A stretch of DNA of 64,000 nucleotides from Thiobacillus sp. (GCA_030692355.1 JAUYCF010000094.1:62001-126000), one strand, 5' to 3'; positions 1 through 8,832 are shown, numbered from the stretch's first letter. A program made the numbers and translations. The notes: generated from the sequence alone by a model not told the origin.

Positions 1-115
1 CCTTTAGGGCAATCCAGGGCCGCCCGCCTGATCAATGCGCTGGATTGCATCCCGCCGCAAGAGTTTATGCCCTCTGGCTACTCGCGGTCGCAATGACGAC
101 CGTATCGAATCAATC
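1..115. other. Intergenic segment resembling a dispersed repeat
   Basis: No coding region is supported here. The segment has a 9-bp perfect inverted repeat (GCAATCCAG at 9-17, CTGGATTGC at 40-48) and ends with the phrase TCGCAATGACG. Phrases like these are common in dispersed intergenic repeats of proteobacteria, which I recall rather than can verify. From about 115 to 231 only the leader of the cyclophilin gene is visible, including a TAAAAT hexamer near 197. Confidence 0.3.
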
Positions 116-231
116 GGCATTTTCTGTGTCTCCGTGGTGAAAAAAGGGTACTAAACTGTCCGGCGGTTCCATTGTTTGCGCCCCCGGCACCCGCCGGTAA
201 AATCCACCTACCCTTATCCTGGAGCATTCCC

Positions 232-876
232 ATGACCCGTTCGTCCCTGTTTTCCAACGCCTTGTTCCTCGGCGCACTGATGCTCGGCATCTCCGGCTGC
301 GGCGCCAGCGAGCCCGGCACGCAGACCGCCTCCACCACCCCCGCCGCGGGCCAGCCGGCCAACCCGCGCGTACTGATCGAAACCAGCAAAGGCAACATCA
401 CGGTAGAACTGTTCCCCGACCAGGCGCCGAGGACGACGACGAACTTTCTGCACTACGTGAAGAACGGGTTCTACAATGGCAGCATCTTCCATCGCGTTAT
501 CCCCAACTTCATGGTCCAGGGCGGCGGCATGACGCCGGACATGACCGAAAAGCCCAAGGGCCCGCCCATCCGGAACGAGGCCGACAACGGCCTGGAAAAC
601 CTGCGCGGCACGCTGGCGATGGCGCGTACCGCCGACCCGCATTCGGCCAGCTCGCAATTCTTCATCAACCTCAAGGACAACGCCTTCCTCAACCATCGCG
701 GCAGAAGCGGCGACGGCTGGGGCTATGCCGTATTCGGCCAGGTGGTCGACGGCATGGACGTGGTCGACGCCATCGTCGCGGTGCCGCGCGGCAATCGCGG
801 CCCGCATGGCGATGTACCGGTCGATCCCATCGTCATGCAGCGCGTGACGCTGCTGCCCGAGACGGCCCAGCCCTGA
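232..876 (+). CDS. Cyclophilin-type peptidyl-prolyl cis-trans isomerase, predicted lipoprotein
   Basis: This 214-residue protein should catalyse proline cis-trans isomerisation in exported proteins. Residues 1-22 form a lipoprotein signal ending in a lipobox (ISGC, Cys23), followed by a low-complexity Ala/Pro/Thr linker and a cyclophilin domain from about residue 45. Cyclophilin landmarks are [14 protein letters not shown] and SQFFINL. I chose the ATG at 232 because it has CTGGAG eight bases upstream and starts directly at the signal peptide; an in-frame TTG at 172 would add a non-signal tail. The stop overlaps the likely start of the next gene. Membrane anchoring is inferred from the lipobox only. 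Confidence 0.9.
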   Translation: MTRSSLFSNALFLGALMLGISGCGASEPGTQTASTTPAAGQPANPRVLIETSKGNITVELFPDQAPRTTTNFLHYVKNGFYNGSIFHRVIPNFMVQGGGMTPDMTEKPKGPPIRNEADNGLENLRGTLAMARTADPHSASSQFFINLKDNAFLNHRGRSGDGWGYAVFGQVVDGMDVVDAIVAVPRGNRGPHGDVPVDPIVMQRVTLLPETAQP

Positions 877-1799
877 GCCACGCCACCCGGCTGCTGCTGC
901 TCGGGCTGGCCGCCCCGCTCGCCATCGCGCTCGGCCTGATGGCCGGCGCGCTGCCGGCCGACCGCGAGCTGGCGATGCAGATCCTCGCCGAACTGCGCGG
1001 CCCGCGTGTGGCCGCGGCCTTCGCATGCGGCGGTCTGTTGGCGCTGGCGGGCGCATTGATGCAGACGCTGTTCCGCAATCCGCTGGCCGAACCCTATCTG
1101 CTCGGCGTCTCCGGCGGCGCGGGACTTTTGGCCCTGCTGGGCATGGCGGCGGGGCTGGCGTGGCCGTGGATATCCCTGCTGGCGTTTGCCGGCAGCCTGC
1201 TGGCGCTGGCGCTCGCCGCCGCGCTCGGCGGACGCCTCCTGGCGCGCGACCACACCCCGCTCCTGCTCGCCGGGGTGATGCTGGCGGCCGGCTTCGGCGC
1301 GCTGATCGCGCTGGTGCTCTCCATCGCGCCGGCCGAACGCCTGCCCGGCATGCTGTTCTTCCTGATGGGCGATCTCACCTGGGCCAGCCAGCCCGCGCTG
1401 CTGTGGACGGCGCTGCTGCTGGCAGTCGCCGCCGCGCTGGCCCTCTCAAGGCGGCTCGACGTGTTGCAGCTGTCGCCGCTGAAAGCCGCCTCGCTCGGAG
1501 TAGCGGTCGCCCCCACGCGCTGGCTGCTGTTTGTTCTCGCCGGTGCCGCCACCTCCCTGGTCGTCGCGCAGGCCGGCAGCATCGGCTTCGTCGGCCTGAT
1601 GGTGCCGCACGCGCTGAGAAAGCTCGGCTTTGCCGGCCACCGCGCCCTGCTCCCCGCCTGCGCGCTGGCTGGCGGCAGCCTGCTGGTGCTGGCCGACGCG
1701 CTCGCGCGCACCGTGATCGAGCCGCGCGAACTGCCGGTCGGCGTTCTCACCGCGCTGATCGGCGTGCCGATGATGCTGTGGCTGTTGCGCAGGCCGTGA
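873..1799 (+). CDS. FecCD/BtuC-family ABC transporter permease
   Basis: This is an inner-membrane permease of the family that imports cobalamin, haem or ferric siderophores. The family signature is the stretch [20 protein letters not shown], followed by many hydrophobic helices and the C-terminal GFVGLMVPH and [17 protein letters not shown] motifs. The first in-frame ATG (939) would remove the first transmembrane helix ([19 protein letters not shown]). No ATG, GTG or TTG lies in frame for about 150 bp upstream of it. I therefore propose CTG at 873, overlapping the cyclophilin stop as CTGA. The matching ATPase gene lies 2 kb downstream beyond an insertion. No substrate-binding protein gene is present in the window, so the substrate is unknown. 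Confidence 0.8.
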   Translation: MSHATRLLLLGLAAPLAIALGLMAGALPADRELAMQILAELRGPRVAAAFACGGLLALAGALMQTLFRNPLAEPYLLGVSGGAGLLALLGMAAGLAWPWISLLAFAGSLLALALAAALGGRLLARDHTPLLLAGVMLAAGFGALIALVLSIAPAERLPGMLFFLMGDLTWASQPALLWTALLLAVAAALALSRRLDVLQLSPLKAASLGVAVAPTRWLLFVLAGAATSLVVAQAGSIGFVGLMVPHALRKLGFAGHRALLPACALAGGSLLVLADALARTVIEPRELPVGVLTALIGVPMMLWLLRRP

Positions 1800-1839
1800 A
1801 TACGGCAGGATGGGGCGCGGACACGCACCCGGAAATATT

Positions 1840-1861
1840 GTGTACACTTGCACGTATACAC
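1840..1861. promoter_or_regulatory. Candidate vapBC operator (inverted repeat)
   Basis: The arms GTGTACAC (1840-1847) and GTATACAC (1854-1861) are complementary at 7 of 8 positions around a 6-bp spacer. They lie 16 bp before the antitoxin ATG. VapB-type antitoxins usually bind such a palindrome to repress their own operon. The assignment rests on position and symmetry. Confidence 0.45.
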
Positions 1862-1877
1862 TTTTCGGAATGGCCCC

Positions 1878-2102
1878 ATGAAAACCGCTAAAGTCTTCAA
1901 GCAAGGGAACAGCCAGGCCGTGCGGCTGCCCAAGGAATTCCGTCTGACCGAGGATGAAGTCGAAATCCGCCGCGAAGGCGAAACAATCGTGCTGTTACCC
2001 AAGTCATCGGCTCGCTGGCAGCATGTCCGTGCCTGCCTGGGCAAATTCAAGGGCGAACTCGAACGCAACCAACCCGCGCAACCCGACCAGCGGGATTGGT
2101 AA
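1878..2102 (+). CDS. vapB: VapB-type antitoxin, AbrB/SpoVT fold
   Basis: This 74-residue antitoxin pairs with the PIN toxin that follows. The N-terminus (MKTAKVFKQGNSQAVRLPKE) is a typical SpoVT/AbrB swapped-hairpin DNA-binding domain. The charged C-terminus would wrap the toxin. The ATG at 1878 is preferred over an in-frame ATG at 1848, because that one would add ten residues not seen in the family and would start inside the inverted repeat. The toxin ATG follows the stop by 2 bp. The pair sits between two genes of an ABC transporter, so it looks acquired. Confidence 0.85.
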   Translation: MKTAKVFKQGNSQAVRLPKEFRLTEDEVEIRREGETIVLLPKSSARWQHVRACLGKFKGELERNQPAQPDQRDW

Positions 2103-2104
2103 GC

Positions 2105-2521
2105 ATGGTCTGGCTGCTGGACACCAACACCTGCATTTACCTGCTTACCGGAAATCAGCCTGACTACCAGCACAACATCCTCGCCAGACTGGATGCACTG
2201 CCGCGCAACGAACGTCCCCTGATTTCCAGCGTTGTATTGTCCGAACTGCAATACGGCGTACGGAAAAGCCGCTGGCGCAAAGCCAATCAGGCGCTGCTGA
2301 ACGAGTTTCTGCTGGATTTCGACATGAGCGACTATGGCGCGAGTGCTGCCGTTTTTTACGGCGAACTGCGAACCACTCTGGAAAAACGCGGCCAGCCCAT
2401 CGGCCCCATGGACATGATGATCGCCGCCCACGCACTTGCACTGGATGCCACCCTGGTGACGCACAACACGCGTGAATTCGCGAGGGTGAAAGGTTTGCGG
2501 CTGGAAGACTGGGCGGGTTGA
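2105..2521 (+). CDS. vapC: VapC-type PIN-domain ribonuclease toxin
   Basis: This 138-residue PIN-domain protein is predicted to cleave RNA with Mg2+ when free of VapB. The acidic residues of the active site are visible: Asp in WLLDTN near the start, Glu in SELQYGV, and Asp in GPMDMMIAAHAL, with the closing NTREF motif near the end. All catalytic acids are intact, so the toxin should be functional. I chose the ATG at 2105, immediately before the first PIN strand, rather than a TTG at 2096. Translational coupling to vapB is likely given the 2-bp gap. The RNA target cannot be read from the sequence. Confidence 0.88.
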   Translation: MVWLLDTNTCIYLLTGNQPDYQHNILARLDALPRNERPLISSVVLSELQYGVRKSRWRKANQALLNEFLLDFDMSDYGASAAVFYGELRTTLEKRGQPIGPMDMMIAAHALALDATLVTHNTREFARVKGLRLEDWAG

Positions 2522-2532
2522 AACGCCCTGGA

Positions 2533-2716
2533 TGTTCGCATTTTCAGGCTTGCGCACCCCGCGCGTCGTCGCCCAATCCGACAGTATCGGCTTCGTCGGC
2601 CTGATGGTGCTGGCCGACGCGCTGGCGCGCACCGTAATCGAACCGCGCGAACTACCAGTAGGCGTTCTCACCGCATTGGGGTGCCGATGATATTGTGGCT
2701 GCTGCACAAACCTTGA
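2533..2716 (+). pseudogene. Decayed second copy of the FecCD permease 3' end
   Basis: The first 67 bp align without gaps to the upstream permease gene, and the match runs through to a terminal TGA. Relative to the intact copy, 84 bp are missing between two near-identical 9-mers (CTGATGGTG and CTGCTGGTG). A further 4-bp loss shifts the frame near the end. Many third-position differences remain, so the fragment comes from a diverged homologue or is old. It marks the right side of the vapBC insertion and has no coding potential of its own. Confidence 0.8.
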
Positions 2717-2763
2717 GTTGGCAGCAGCATCCCTGGTTATGCGGCAAAATCACTATCTAATTA

Positions 2764-3819
2764 ATGTTAGCCATTTTTATGTCGCCGCTTTCCTCCCCTG
2801 ATCGCTATGCCCCACTGGGGTTTCCGCCGGCAGAGCCTATCTCGACGCTACGATCGGTGGCGCATCTATTCGGCTCAAGCAAGAGCCGCTGCGGGATATA
2901 CCTGCTCGAATTTACTGGAGAGAGGTTCTACATCGGTCAGGCTGTCGATGTGGTCCGCAGATTTGGACAGCATAGAAAGAACTACGACGACATTTCCGGG
3001 TTCTCGTTTATCCCGACTCAGCGTGGCTCTCTCGACCAAATAGAACGCGATCTAATCCAGAAGGCCGAACTGCTCAGCTTGTTAATCCTCAATACGGTTC
3101 ACGCCTCCAACGTTTTCGGCGAAACCGACCTGGATATGGTCCTGTCTCAAGAGGAACAGGCTGAGTGGCTATCCTCACCCGTTCGCTTTAACAAGGGTGA
3201 CACAGCTGCTCCCATTGCCCTTCCAGCTGCTCAACTCGAACGCTTTTCCAAACAATTTCATAGGCTTAAAGAACATCCTCTTTACACTTCAGCCTCGGAG
3301 CTGCTCACGACATACGTGCATCACTGCATACCAGCTCCCAAACGTACCGAGTATTCATTCTGGGTAGTCAGTTGTCTGCCCGCGACAAACCGCAACACGT
3401 GGCCGAGGCTACTTTGCGTAAGTGCGGGAGTAATGGAATTGTTGGTTCTTGGCTACCACAAAGATGCTCCGTCCACGCTGTGGGGATTCGTGACTGTTGC
3501 TTCCGATGTTCTATCGGGCACCTTCAAGACCGATAAATCGTTCATGGATTTTTTTCCATCAACAGAAATAATCAGGCGCCAGTACCGCGACGCTGGGCAG
3601 CATCAAGTTACTCTTTGGGCGGCCGATGAGCAGTCATTCGCGGCCATTCTTCGGCATAAGGCAGTACAACAAGCTGCCGCCGCACTCGCGCTGCGAGTAA
3701 TGCGGAAGCGAGCGACCATCTATTCGAAGTTCCATTGCAAACATGTGGCCAACCATGCAATTGGCACAAACCTCTCGGTCAGCCGGGCGCCCGCGCTTCA
3801 GGCTCCGGCAACTGGTTAG
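2764..3819 (+). CDS. GIY-YIG nuclease-domain protein of unknown role
   Basis: The 351-residue product carries a GIY-YIG domain near residues 43-75 (CGIYLLEF, then FYIGQAVDVVRRFGQH). This is the fold of UvrC, homing and restriction nucleases. The remaining roughly 250 residues match nothing I recognise. The gene is clearly lower in G+C than its neighbours and uses codons such as TTA, ATA and AGA that are rare around it, which suggests transfer. A second ATG at 2779 is an alternative start. It lies between the decayed permease fragment and the transporter ATPase. A defence or DNA-repair role is possible but unsupported. Confidence 0.65.
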   Translation: MLAIFMSPLSSPDRYAPLGFPPAEPISTLRSVAHLFGSSKSRCGIYLLEFTGERFYIGQAVDVVRRFGQHRKNYDDISGFSFIPTQRGSLDQIERDLIQKAELLSLLILNTVHASNVFGETDLDMVLSQEEQAEWLSSPVRFNKGDTAAPIALPAAQLERFSKQFHRLKEHPLYTSASELLTTYVHHCIPAPKRTEYSFWVVSCLPATNRNTWPRLLCVSAGVMELLVLGYHKDAPSTLWGFVTVASDVLSGTFKTDKSFMDFFPSTEIIRRQYRDAGQHQVTLWAADEQSFAAILRHKAVQQAAAALALRVMRKRATIYSKFHCKHVANHAIGTNLSVSRAPALQAPATG

Positions 3820-3851
3820 CACGAACGTTTGCCCTCATTGCCAACTTGTCT

Positions 3852-4568
3852 ATGAGACTGACCACCCAGCAGCTCTCCCTCCACGCCGGTACCCGTACAC
3901 TGGTCGATTTGCTCGACCTCACCCTCGAACCCGGCGAGGTGCTCGGCATCCTCGGCGCCAACGGCGCCGGCAAGTCGACCCTGCTCACCGTGCTGGCCGG
4001 CCTCGCCGCTCCCGCGCAAGGCCAGGTCACGCTCGACGGCCAGCCGGTGGCCGGGCTTCCGCCGCTCACCCGCGCGCAGCACATCGGCCTGTTGCCGCAG
4101 GGCGACGAGGGCGGGTTTTTCGGCAGTGTGGTCGATTACATCGCACTCGGGCATTTCCCATTCGGCACCGCCCCTGATCTCGCGCCGCATCTTGCGACCT
4201 GGGAGCTGACCGAACTGGCCCGCCGTCCGCTCGCCACGCTGTCCGGCGGCGAGCGCCAGCGAGCGCGGCTGGCGCAGCTGGCGGTGCAGGCGCCGCGCAT
4301 CGCCCTGCTGGACGAGCCGCTGACCCATCTGGACCCCGCGCACCAGGCCCGCCTGCTGGCGTGGGCGCGCGGCGAGGCGGATGCCGGACGCAGCGTGGTG
4401 CTGACGCTGCACGACCCTAACTGGGCGGCCTGCCACTGCGACCGCCTGCTGTTTCTCTTCGGCGACGGGCGCTGGCAGCTGGGCGGGCCCGCCGAACTGC
4501 TCACCCCGGCATCGCTCGAAGCCCTGTACGGCCCCGGCACGGCGGCACTGTGGCGGCAGAAGGGCTGA
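3852..4568 (+). CDS. ABC transporter ATP-binding protein, FecE/BtuD type
   Basis: This 238-residue ATPase would energise the permease encoded at 873-1799. Walker A is GANGAGKST, the ABC signature is LSGGERQRARLAQ, Walker B is IALLDEPLTHLD, and the H-loop is LTLHD. The ATG at 3852 directly precedes the first strand of the domain; longer in-frame forms only add translated junction sequence. There is no good ribosome-binding site upstream (CCAACTTGTCT). That would fit a gene that lost translational coupling when the vapBC/GIY-YIG segment was inserted. Substrate is unknown; cobalamin or iron chelates are usual for the family. Confidence 0.85.
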   Translation: MRLTTQQLSLHAGTRTLVDLLDLTLEPGEVLGILGANGAGKSTLLTVLAGLAAPAQGQVTLDGQPVAGLPPLTRAQHIGLLPQGDEGGFFGSVVDYIALGHFPFGTAPDLAPHLATWELTELARRPLATLSGGERQRARLAQLAVQAPRIALLDEPLTHLDPAHQARLLAWARGEADAGRSVVLTLHDPNWAACHCDRLLFLFGDGRWQLGGPAELLTPASLEALYGPGTAALWRQKG

Positions 4569-4646
4569 CAAAGCCGGCTGAAAAGGCGCTTGACCCAGCC
4601 TGTATAATCGCGATCTGTCCCGCATATAACCGCCCCCGCGCACCCC

Positions 4647-6002
4647 ATGATTCGTCGCTTCATCAACAAAGTATTTGGCCGCAAACCGCGCGGCGCGGCC
4701 TCAGCCGCACAGATCCTGACGCAGTCCAAACATGGCATCCGCCGCGACCAGCTTGACGACTGCGCGCTGAAAACCTGCGAGACGCTGGCGCAGGCGGGAT
4801 TCAAGGGCTACCTCGTCGGCGGCGCGGTACGCGACCTGCTGCTGAACAAGACCCCCAAGGACTTCGACGTCGCCACCGACGCCACGCCGGAGGAAGTGCG
4901 GCGGCTGTTCCGCCGCTCGCGCATCATCGGGCGCCGCTTCCAGATCGTGCACGTGATGTGCGGACGCGTCACCATCGAGGTCACCACTTTCCGCTCCAAC
5001 GGCCAGAAGGAAACCGAGGATGAAAACGAGCGACCGACCGACGAGCACGGGCGGCTATTGTCCGACAACGTGTTTGGCAACATGGCGGACGACGCCGCGC
5101 GCCGCGACTTCACCATCAACGCGCTGTATTACGACCCCCTGAGCGAGGAAGTGCACGACTACTTCGGCGGCGTGGCCGACTGCAAGAAGCGCGTGCTGCG
5201 CATGATCGGCGACCCCGAGACACGCTTCCGCGAAGACCCGGTGCGGATGCTGCGCGCCGCGCGCTTCGCCGCCAAGCTCGACTTCCACATCGACCCCGAC
5301 ACCCGCCGGCCGGTCGCCACGCTGGCGCCGCTGTTGGCCAACATTCCGCGCGCGCGCATCTTCGACGAGGCGCTGAAGCTCCTGATGTCCGGCCACGCGC
5401 TGCGCGGCGTGCACCAGCTGCGCGCCGAGGGCCTGCACCACGGCATGCTGCCGCTCCTCGACACCATTCTGGACGACCCCACCGGCGAGCGCTTCATCAC
5501 CGCCGCGCTGAAAACCACCGACGCCCGCATCGCGCAGGACAAGCCGGCCTCGCCGGCCTTCCTGTTCGGCACCCTGCTGTGGCCGCAGGTGCTGCAGCGC
5601 TGGCGCGCGCTCGAAGCCGCCGGCGAAAAGCCGCAGCCCGCCCTGTTCCTGGCGATGGACGAGGTGCTCGACGCGCAGCGTGGCCAGCTCGCCATCCCGC
5701 GCCGCTACGACGGCATGATCAAGGAAATCTGGGCGTTGCAGCCGCGCTTCGAGCAGCGCAGCGGACAGCGCCCGTTCCGCCTGCTGGAGCATCCGCGCTT
5801 CCGCGCCGCCTACGATTTCTTACTGCTGCGCGCCGAATCCGGCGAGGTCGACGCCGAACTCGGCGAGTGGTGGACGCACTTCCAGGAGGTCGACGACGAC
5901 GAGCGCGCCGCCATGCTGCTGACCGACAGCGCCCCCAAAGCGCGCCGCAAGCGCCGTCGCAAAAAACCGGGCGAAGCCGCCGGCGAGACGCAGCCTGAAT
6001 GA
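4647..6002 (+). CDS. pcnB: Poly(A) polymerase I
   Basis: PcnB adds 3' adenosine tails to RNAs and so promotes their decay. The 451-residue protein has the nucleotidyltransferase signature GGAVRDLLLNKTPKDFDVAT near residues 58-77, an RFQIVHV segment, and the RRDFTINAL and DPVRMLRAARFAAKL motifs of bacterial PAP/CCA-adding enzymes. The C-terminal Arg/Lys-rich tail (KARRKRRRKK) is typical of PcnB and separates it from CCA-adding enzymes. A TATAAT hexamer lies at 4603-4608 without a convincing -35. No clear ribosome-binding site precedes the ATG. folK follows 10 bp later, as in many proteobacteria. Confidence 0.93.
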   Translation: MIRRFINKVFGRKPRGAASAAQILTQSKHGIRRDQLDDCALKTCETLAQAGFKGYLVGGAVRDLLLNKTPKDFDVATDATPEEVRRLFRRSRIIGRRFQIVHVMCGRVTIEVTTFRSNGQKETEDENERPTDEHGRLLSDNVFGNMADDAARRDFTINALYYDPLSEEVHDYFGGVADCKKRVLRMIGDPETRFREDPVRMLRAARFAAKLDFHIDPDTRRPVATLAPLLANIPRARIFDEALKLLMSGHALRGVHQLRAEGLHHGMLPLLDTILDDPTGERFITAALKTTDARIAQDKPASPAFLFGTLLWPQVLQRWRALEAAGEKPQPALFLAMDEVLDAQRGQLAIPRRYDGMIKEIWALQPRFEQRSGQRPFRLLEHPRFRAAYDFLLLRAESGEVDAELGEWWTHFQEVDDDERAAMLLTDSAPKARRKRRRKKPGEAAGETQPE

Positions 6003-6012
6003 AGGTGCCTGC

Positions 6013-6519
6013 ATGACAATCCTGGCCACCATCGGGCTGGGGGCGAACCTCAACGACCCGGCTGCGCAGGTGGAATACGCGCTGGCCGAACTCGACCGCC
6101 TGCCCGATACCCGCCTGCTCGCCCGCTCCAGCCTGTACGCCTCGGCGCCGGTGGGCTATGTCGACCAGCCCGATTTCATCAACGCGGTGGCACAGGTGGA
6201 AACCGGCCTCGCGCCGCGCGCGCTGCTTGCCGCACTGCTGGACATCGAGCACCGCCACGGCCGCGAGCGCAGCTTCCGCAACGCGCCGCGCACGCTCGAC
6301 CTCGACCTGCTGCTGTACGGCGACGCGCATTTCCACGAAGAAGGCCTGACGCTGCCGCACCCGCGCATGACCGAACGCGGCTTCGTGCTGCTGCCGCTGC
6401 TGGAAATCGCCCCCGATGCGACGATCCCCGGGCACGGCCGCGCTGCCGACTGGCTTGCGGGCTGCGCCGGGCAGTCCATCGCCCCCATTTTTCCTCCCGC
6501 TGCCGCCGTCAACGCATGA
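6013..6519 (+). CDS. folK: 2-amino-4-hydroxy-6-hydroxymethyldihydropteridine pyrophosphokinase
   Basis: FolK transfers pyrophosphate from ATP to the pterin alcohol in folate synthesis. The 168-residue product has the family pattern: IGLGANL at the start, SSLYASAPVGYVDQPDFINA, and the RTLDLDLLLYGD and LPHPRMTERGFVLLPL signatures. An AAGGTG ribosome-binding site lies six bases before the ATG. The stop codon overlaps the start of the kinase gene (ATGA), which suggests translational coupling. Confidence 0.95.
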   Translation: MTILATIGLGANLNDPAAQVEYALAELDRLPDTRLLARSSLYASAPVGYVDQPDFINAVAQVETGLAPRALLAALLDIEHRHGRERSFRNAPRTLDLDLLLYGDAHFHEEGLTLPHPRMTERGFVLLPLLEIAPDATIPGHGRAADWLAGCAGQSIAPIFPPAAAVNA

Positions 6520-7157
6520 GTCTTTCCCGTTACCGCTACGTCGTCGTCGAAGGCCCGATCGGCGCCGGCAAAACCAGCCTCACCCACCGGCTGGCCGAGC
6601 GCATGGAGGCCGACACCCTGCTGGAAAACGCCGGCGACAACCCCTTTCTGCCGCGCTTCTACCAGGAACCCCGACGCTACGCGCTGCCGACGCAGCTGCA
6701 TTTCCTGTTCGACCGCACGCGCCAGCTGCGCGACCTGGCGCAGGGCGACCTGTTCCGCGCCGGCACGGTGTCGGATTTCCTGATCGACAAGGACATGCTG
6801 TTCGCGCGGCTGAACCTCGACGACGACGAGTTCGATCTGTACCAGAAGGTCTATGCCGACCTCGCGCCGCAGGCGCCGACGCCGGACCTGGTGATCTACC
6901 TGCAGGCGCCGGTCGATGCGCTGCAGGAGCGCGTCAAGCGCCGCGGCGTGGACTTCGAACACACCATGGATGCGGGCTACCTGCAGCGCCTGGCCAACAG
7001 CTACAGCGAATTCTTCCATCGCTACGAGGCCGCCCCCCTGCTCATCGTCAACACCGGCAACCTCAACTTCGCGCAGAGCGAAGCCGACTTCGAGCTGCTG
7101 GTCGAACGCATGAGCAAGATGCGCGGGCCGCGCGAATTCTTCAACCGGGCGGCATGA
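6516..7157 (+). CDS. Deoxynucleoside kinase (dNK family)
   Basis: This 213-residue cytoplasmic kinase is predicted to phosphorylate deoxyadenosine, deoxycytidine or deoxyguanosine for nucleotide salvage. The P-loop GPIGAGKTS occupies residues 13-21. LHFLFDR carries part of the nucleoside-binding region, and [11 protein letters not shown] resembles the lid. It sits between folK and panB, a common betaproteobacterial order. The base specificity cannot be deduced here. Its stop is followed one base later by the panB ATG. Confidence 0.85.
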   Translation: MSLSRYRYVVVEGPIGAGKTSLTHRLAERMEADTLLENAGDNPFLPRFYQEPRRYALPTQLHFLFDRTRQLRDLAQGDLFRAGTVSDFLIDKDMLFARLNLDDDEFDLYQKVYADLAPQAPTPDLVIYLQAPVDALQERVKRRGVDFEHTMDAGYLQRLANSYSEFFHRYEAAPLLIVNTGNLNFAQSEADFELLVERMSKMRGPREFFNRAA

Positions 7158-7158
7158 G

Positions 7159-7947
7159 ATGAGCGTCACCCTGTCCACCCTCAAGGCGATGCGCAACAAC
7201 CGCGAGAAGATCGCCGTGCTCACCTGCTACGACGCCAGCTTCGCACGCGTGCTCGATGCCGCCGGCGTCGACGTGCTGCTGGTCGGCGATTCGCTCGGCA
7301 TGGTGATCCAGGGTCATACCTCGACGCTGCCGGTAAAACTTGCCGAAATGGCGTATCACACGCGCTGCGTCGCCACCGGCACCGAACGCGCCTTCCTCGT
7401 CGCCGACCTGCCCTTCGGCAGCTACCAGCCCTCGCCCGAGCATGCGTTTGCCGCGGCTGCGCGGCTGATGGCGGCGGGCGCGCACATGGTCAAGCTGGAA
7501 GGCGGCGCGGTGATGGTCGACACCGTGGCCTTCCTCACCCAGCGCGGCATTCCGGTGTGCGCGCACCTCGGCCTGTTGCCGCAGTCGGTCAACCAGCTCG
7601 GCGGCTACCGGGTGCAGGGGCGCGAGGAGGAAGCCGCTGCGCAACTGATCGCCGACGCACGCGCGCTGGAAGCCGCCGGCGCCGGCCTCATCGTGCTGGA
7701 GATGGTGCCGGCCGCGCTGGCGAAGGCCGTTACCGCGGCGCTCACGATTCCCACCATCGGCATCGGCGCCGGAGCCGACTGCGCCGGCCAGGTGCTGGTG
7801 CTGTACGACATGCTGGGCCTGTACCCGCGCGCACCGAAATTCTCCAAGAACTTTCTGGCCGGAACCGACGGCATCGAAGCGGCGGCGCGCGCCTACGTTG
7901 CCGCGGTGAAGGACGGCAGCTTCCCTGCCGCCGAACACGCGTTCTGA
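7159..7947 (+). CDS. panB: 3-methyl-2-oxobutanoate hydroxymethyltransferase
   Basis: PanB makes ketopantoate from 2-oxoisovalerate and methylene-tetrahydrofolate, the first committed step of pantothenate synthesis. The 262-residue product shows [19 protein letters not shown], the metal-binding [14 protein letters not shown] segment, and the VKLEGG and IPTIGIGAG motifs. Length matches the family. The ATG at 7159 starts one base after the preceding stop, and the stop overlaps the panC start as TGATG. That arrangement suggests a tightly coupled panB-panC pair. Confidence 0.96.
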   Translation: MSVTLSTLKAMRNNREKIAVLTCYDASFARVLDAAGVDVLLVGDSLGMVIQGHTSTLPVKLAEMAYHTRCVATGTERAFLVADLPFGSYQPSPEHAFAAAARLMAAGAHMVKLEGGAVMVDTVAFLTQRGIPVCAHLGLLPQSVNQLGGYRVQGREEEAAAQLIADARALEAAGAGLIVLEMVPAALAKAVTAALTIPTIGIGAGADCAGQVLVLYDMLGLYPRAPKFSKNFLAGTDGIEAAARAYVAAVKDGSFPAAEHAF

Positions 7948-8792
7948 TGCAGGTTTTCCATACCGCCGCCGAACTGCGCGCCGCGCTCGCCGGCCAAACT
8001 GCCACCGCGTTCGTGCCGACCATGGGCAACCTGCACGCCGGCCATGTGTCGCTGGTCGAACTGGCAAAACAGTCTGGCCAGCCGGTGGTGGCGAGCATCT
8101 TCGTCAACCCGCTGCAGTTTGGCGCCGGGGAGGATTTCGAGCGCTATCCGCGCACCCTCGTAGCCGACTGCGAGAAGCTCGCTGCTGCCGGCTGCGACCT
8201 GGTGTTCGCGCCCGACGCCGCCGAGATGTACCCGGCGCCGCAGACCTTCACCGTGCAGCCGCCCGACAGCCTGGCGAACGACCTGTGCGGCGCGTTCCGC
8301 CCCGGCCATTTCAGCGGCGTCGCCACCGTGGTGCTAAAGCTCTTCAACCTGGTGCAGCCGCGCGTGGCAGTGTTCGGCAGGAAGGATTTCCAGCAGCTGT
8401 TCGTCATCCGCGAACTGGTGCGCCAGTTCAACCTGCCGATCGAGATCGTGGCGGGCGACACTTTGCGCTGCGCCGACGGCCTGGCGATGAGTTCGCGCAA
8501 CGCCTATCTCGGCGCCTCCGAGCGCATCCAGGCCGCGCAGCTGCAGCGCGAACTCGCCGCTGTCGCCGCGGCCGCCCAGGCGGGAGAACGCGACTTCGAG
8601 GCGCTCGCCGCCACCGCCGGCCGCCACCTGAAAATGGCGGGCTGGCGCGTCGATTATGTCGCGCTGCGCGATGCCGCGACGCTCGCGGCGCCCACGCCCG
8701 GCAGCACCCGGCTGGTGGTGCTGGGCGCTGCCTGGCTGGGAAAAACCCGGCTGATCGACAACATCGAGACGGCCTTGGGCAATCCGGCCTGA
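7947..8792 (+). CDS. panC: Pantothenate synthetase
   Basis: PanC condenses pantoate and beta-alanine with ATP. The 281-residue sequence contains the nucleotidyl-transferase motif FVPTMGNLHAGHVSLVELA, the SIFVNPLQFGAGEDF segment, VVLKLFNLVQP, FGRKDFQQL and LAMSSRNAYL. The ATG at 7947 overlaps the panB stop. Its 3' end contains what looks like the promoter of panD, so panD may have both read-through and independent transcription. Confidence 0.96.
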   Translation: MQVFHTAAELRAALAGQTATAFVPTMGNLHAGHVSLVELAKQSGQPVVASIFVNPLQFGAGEDFERYPRTLVADCEKLAAAGCDLVFAPDAAEMYPAPQTFTVQPPDSLANDLCGAFRPGHFSGVATVVLKLFNLVQPRVAVFGRKDFQQLFVIRELVRQFNLPIEIVAGDTLRCADGLAMSSRNAYLGASERIQAAQLQRELAAVAAAAQAGERDFEALAATAGRHLKMAGWRVDYVALRDAATLAAPTPGSTRLVVLGAAWLGKTRLIDNIETALGNPA

Positions 8793-8803
8793 GGTTTTAT
8801 AAT
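8775..8803 (+). promoter_or_regulatory. Predicted sigma-70 promoter of panD
   Basis: TTGGGC (8775-8780) and a perfect TATAAT (8798-8803) are separated by 17 bp, the optimal distance. The -35 box lies inside the end of panC. Transcription would start around 8810, about 20 bases before the panD ATG. Confidence 0.6.
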
Positions 8804-8832
8804 GTACGTCCCTTTTTTGTGAGGGCACCGTC

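Noticed and set aside
4590-4608. TTGACC with TATAAT as a pcnB promoter
   Set aside because: The spacing is only 7 bp, so the two cannot be -35 and -10 of the same promoter.
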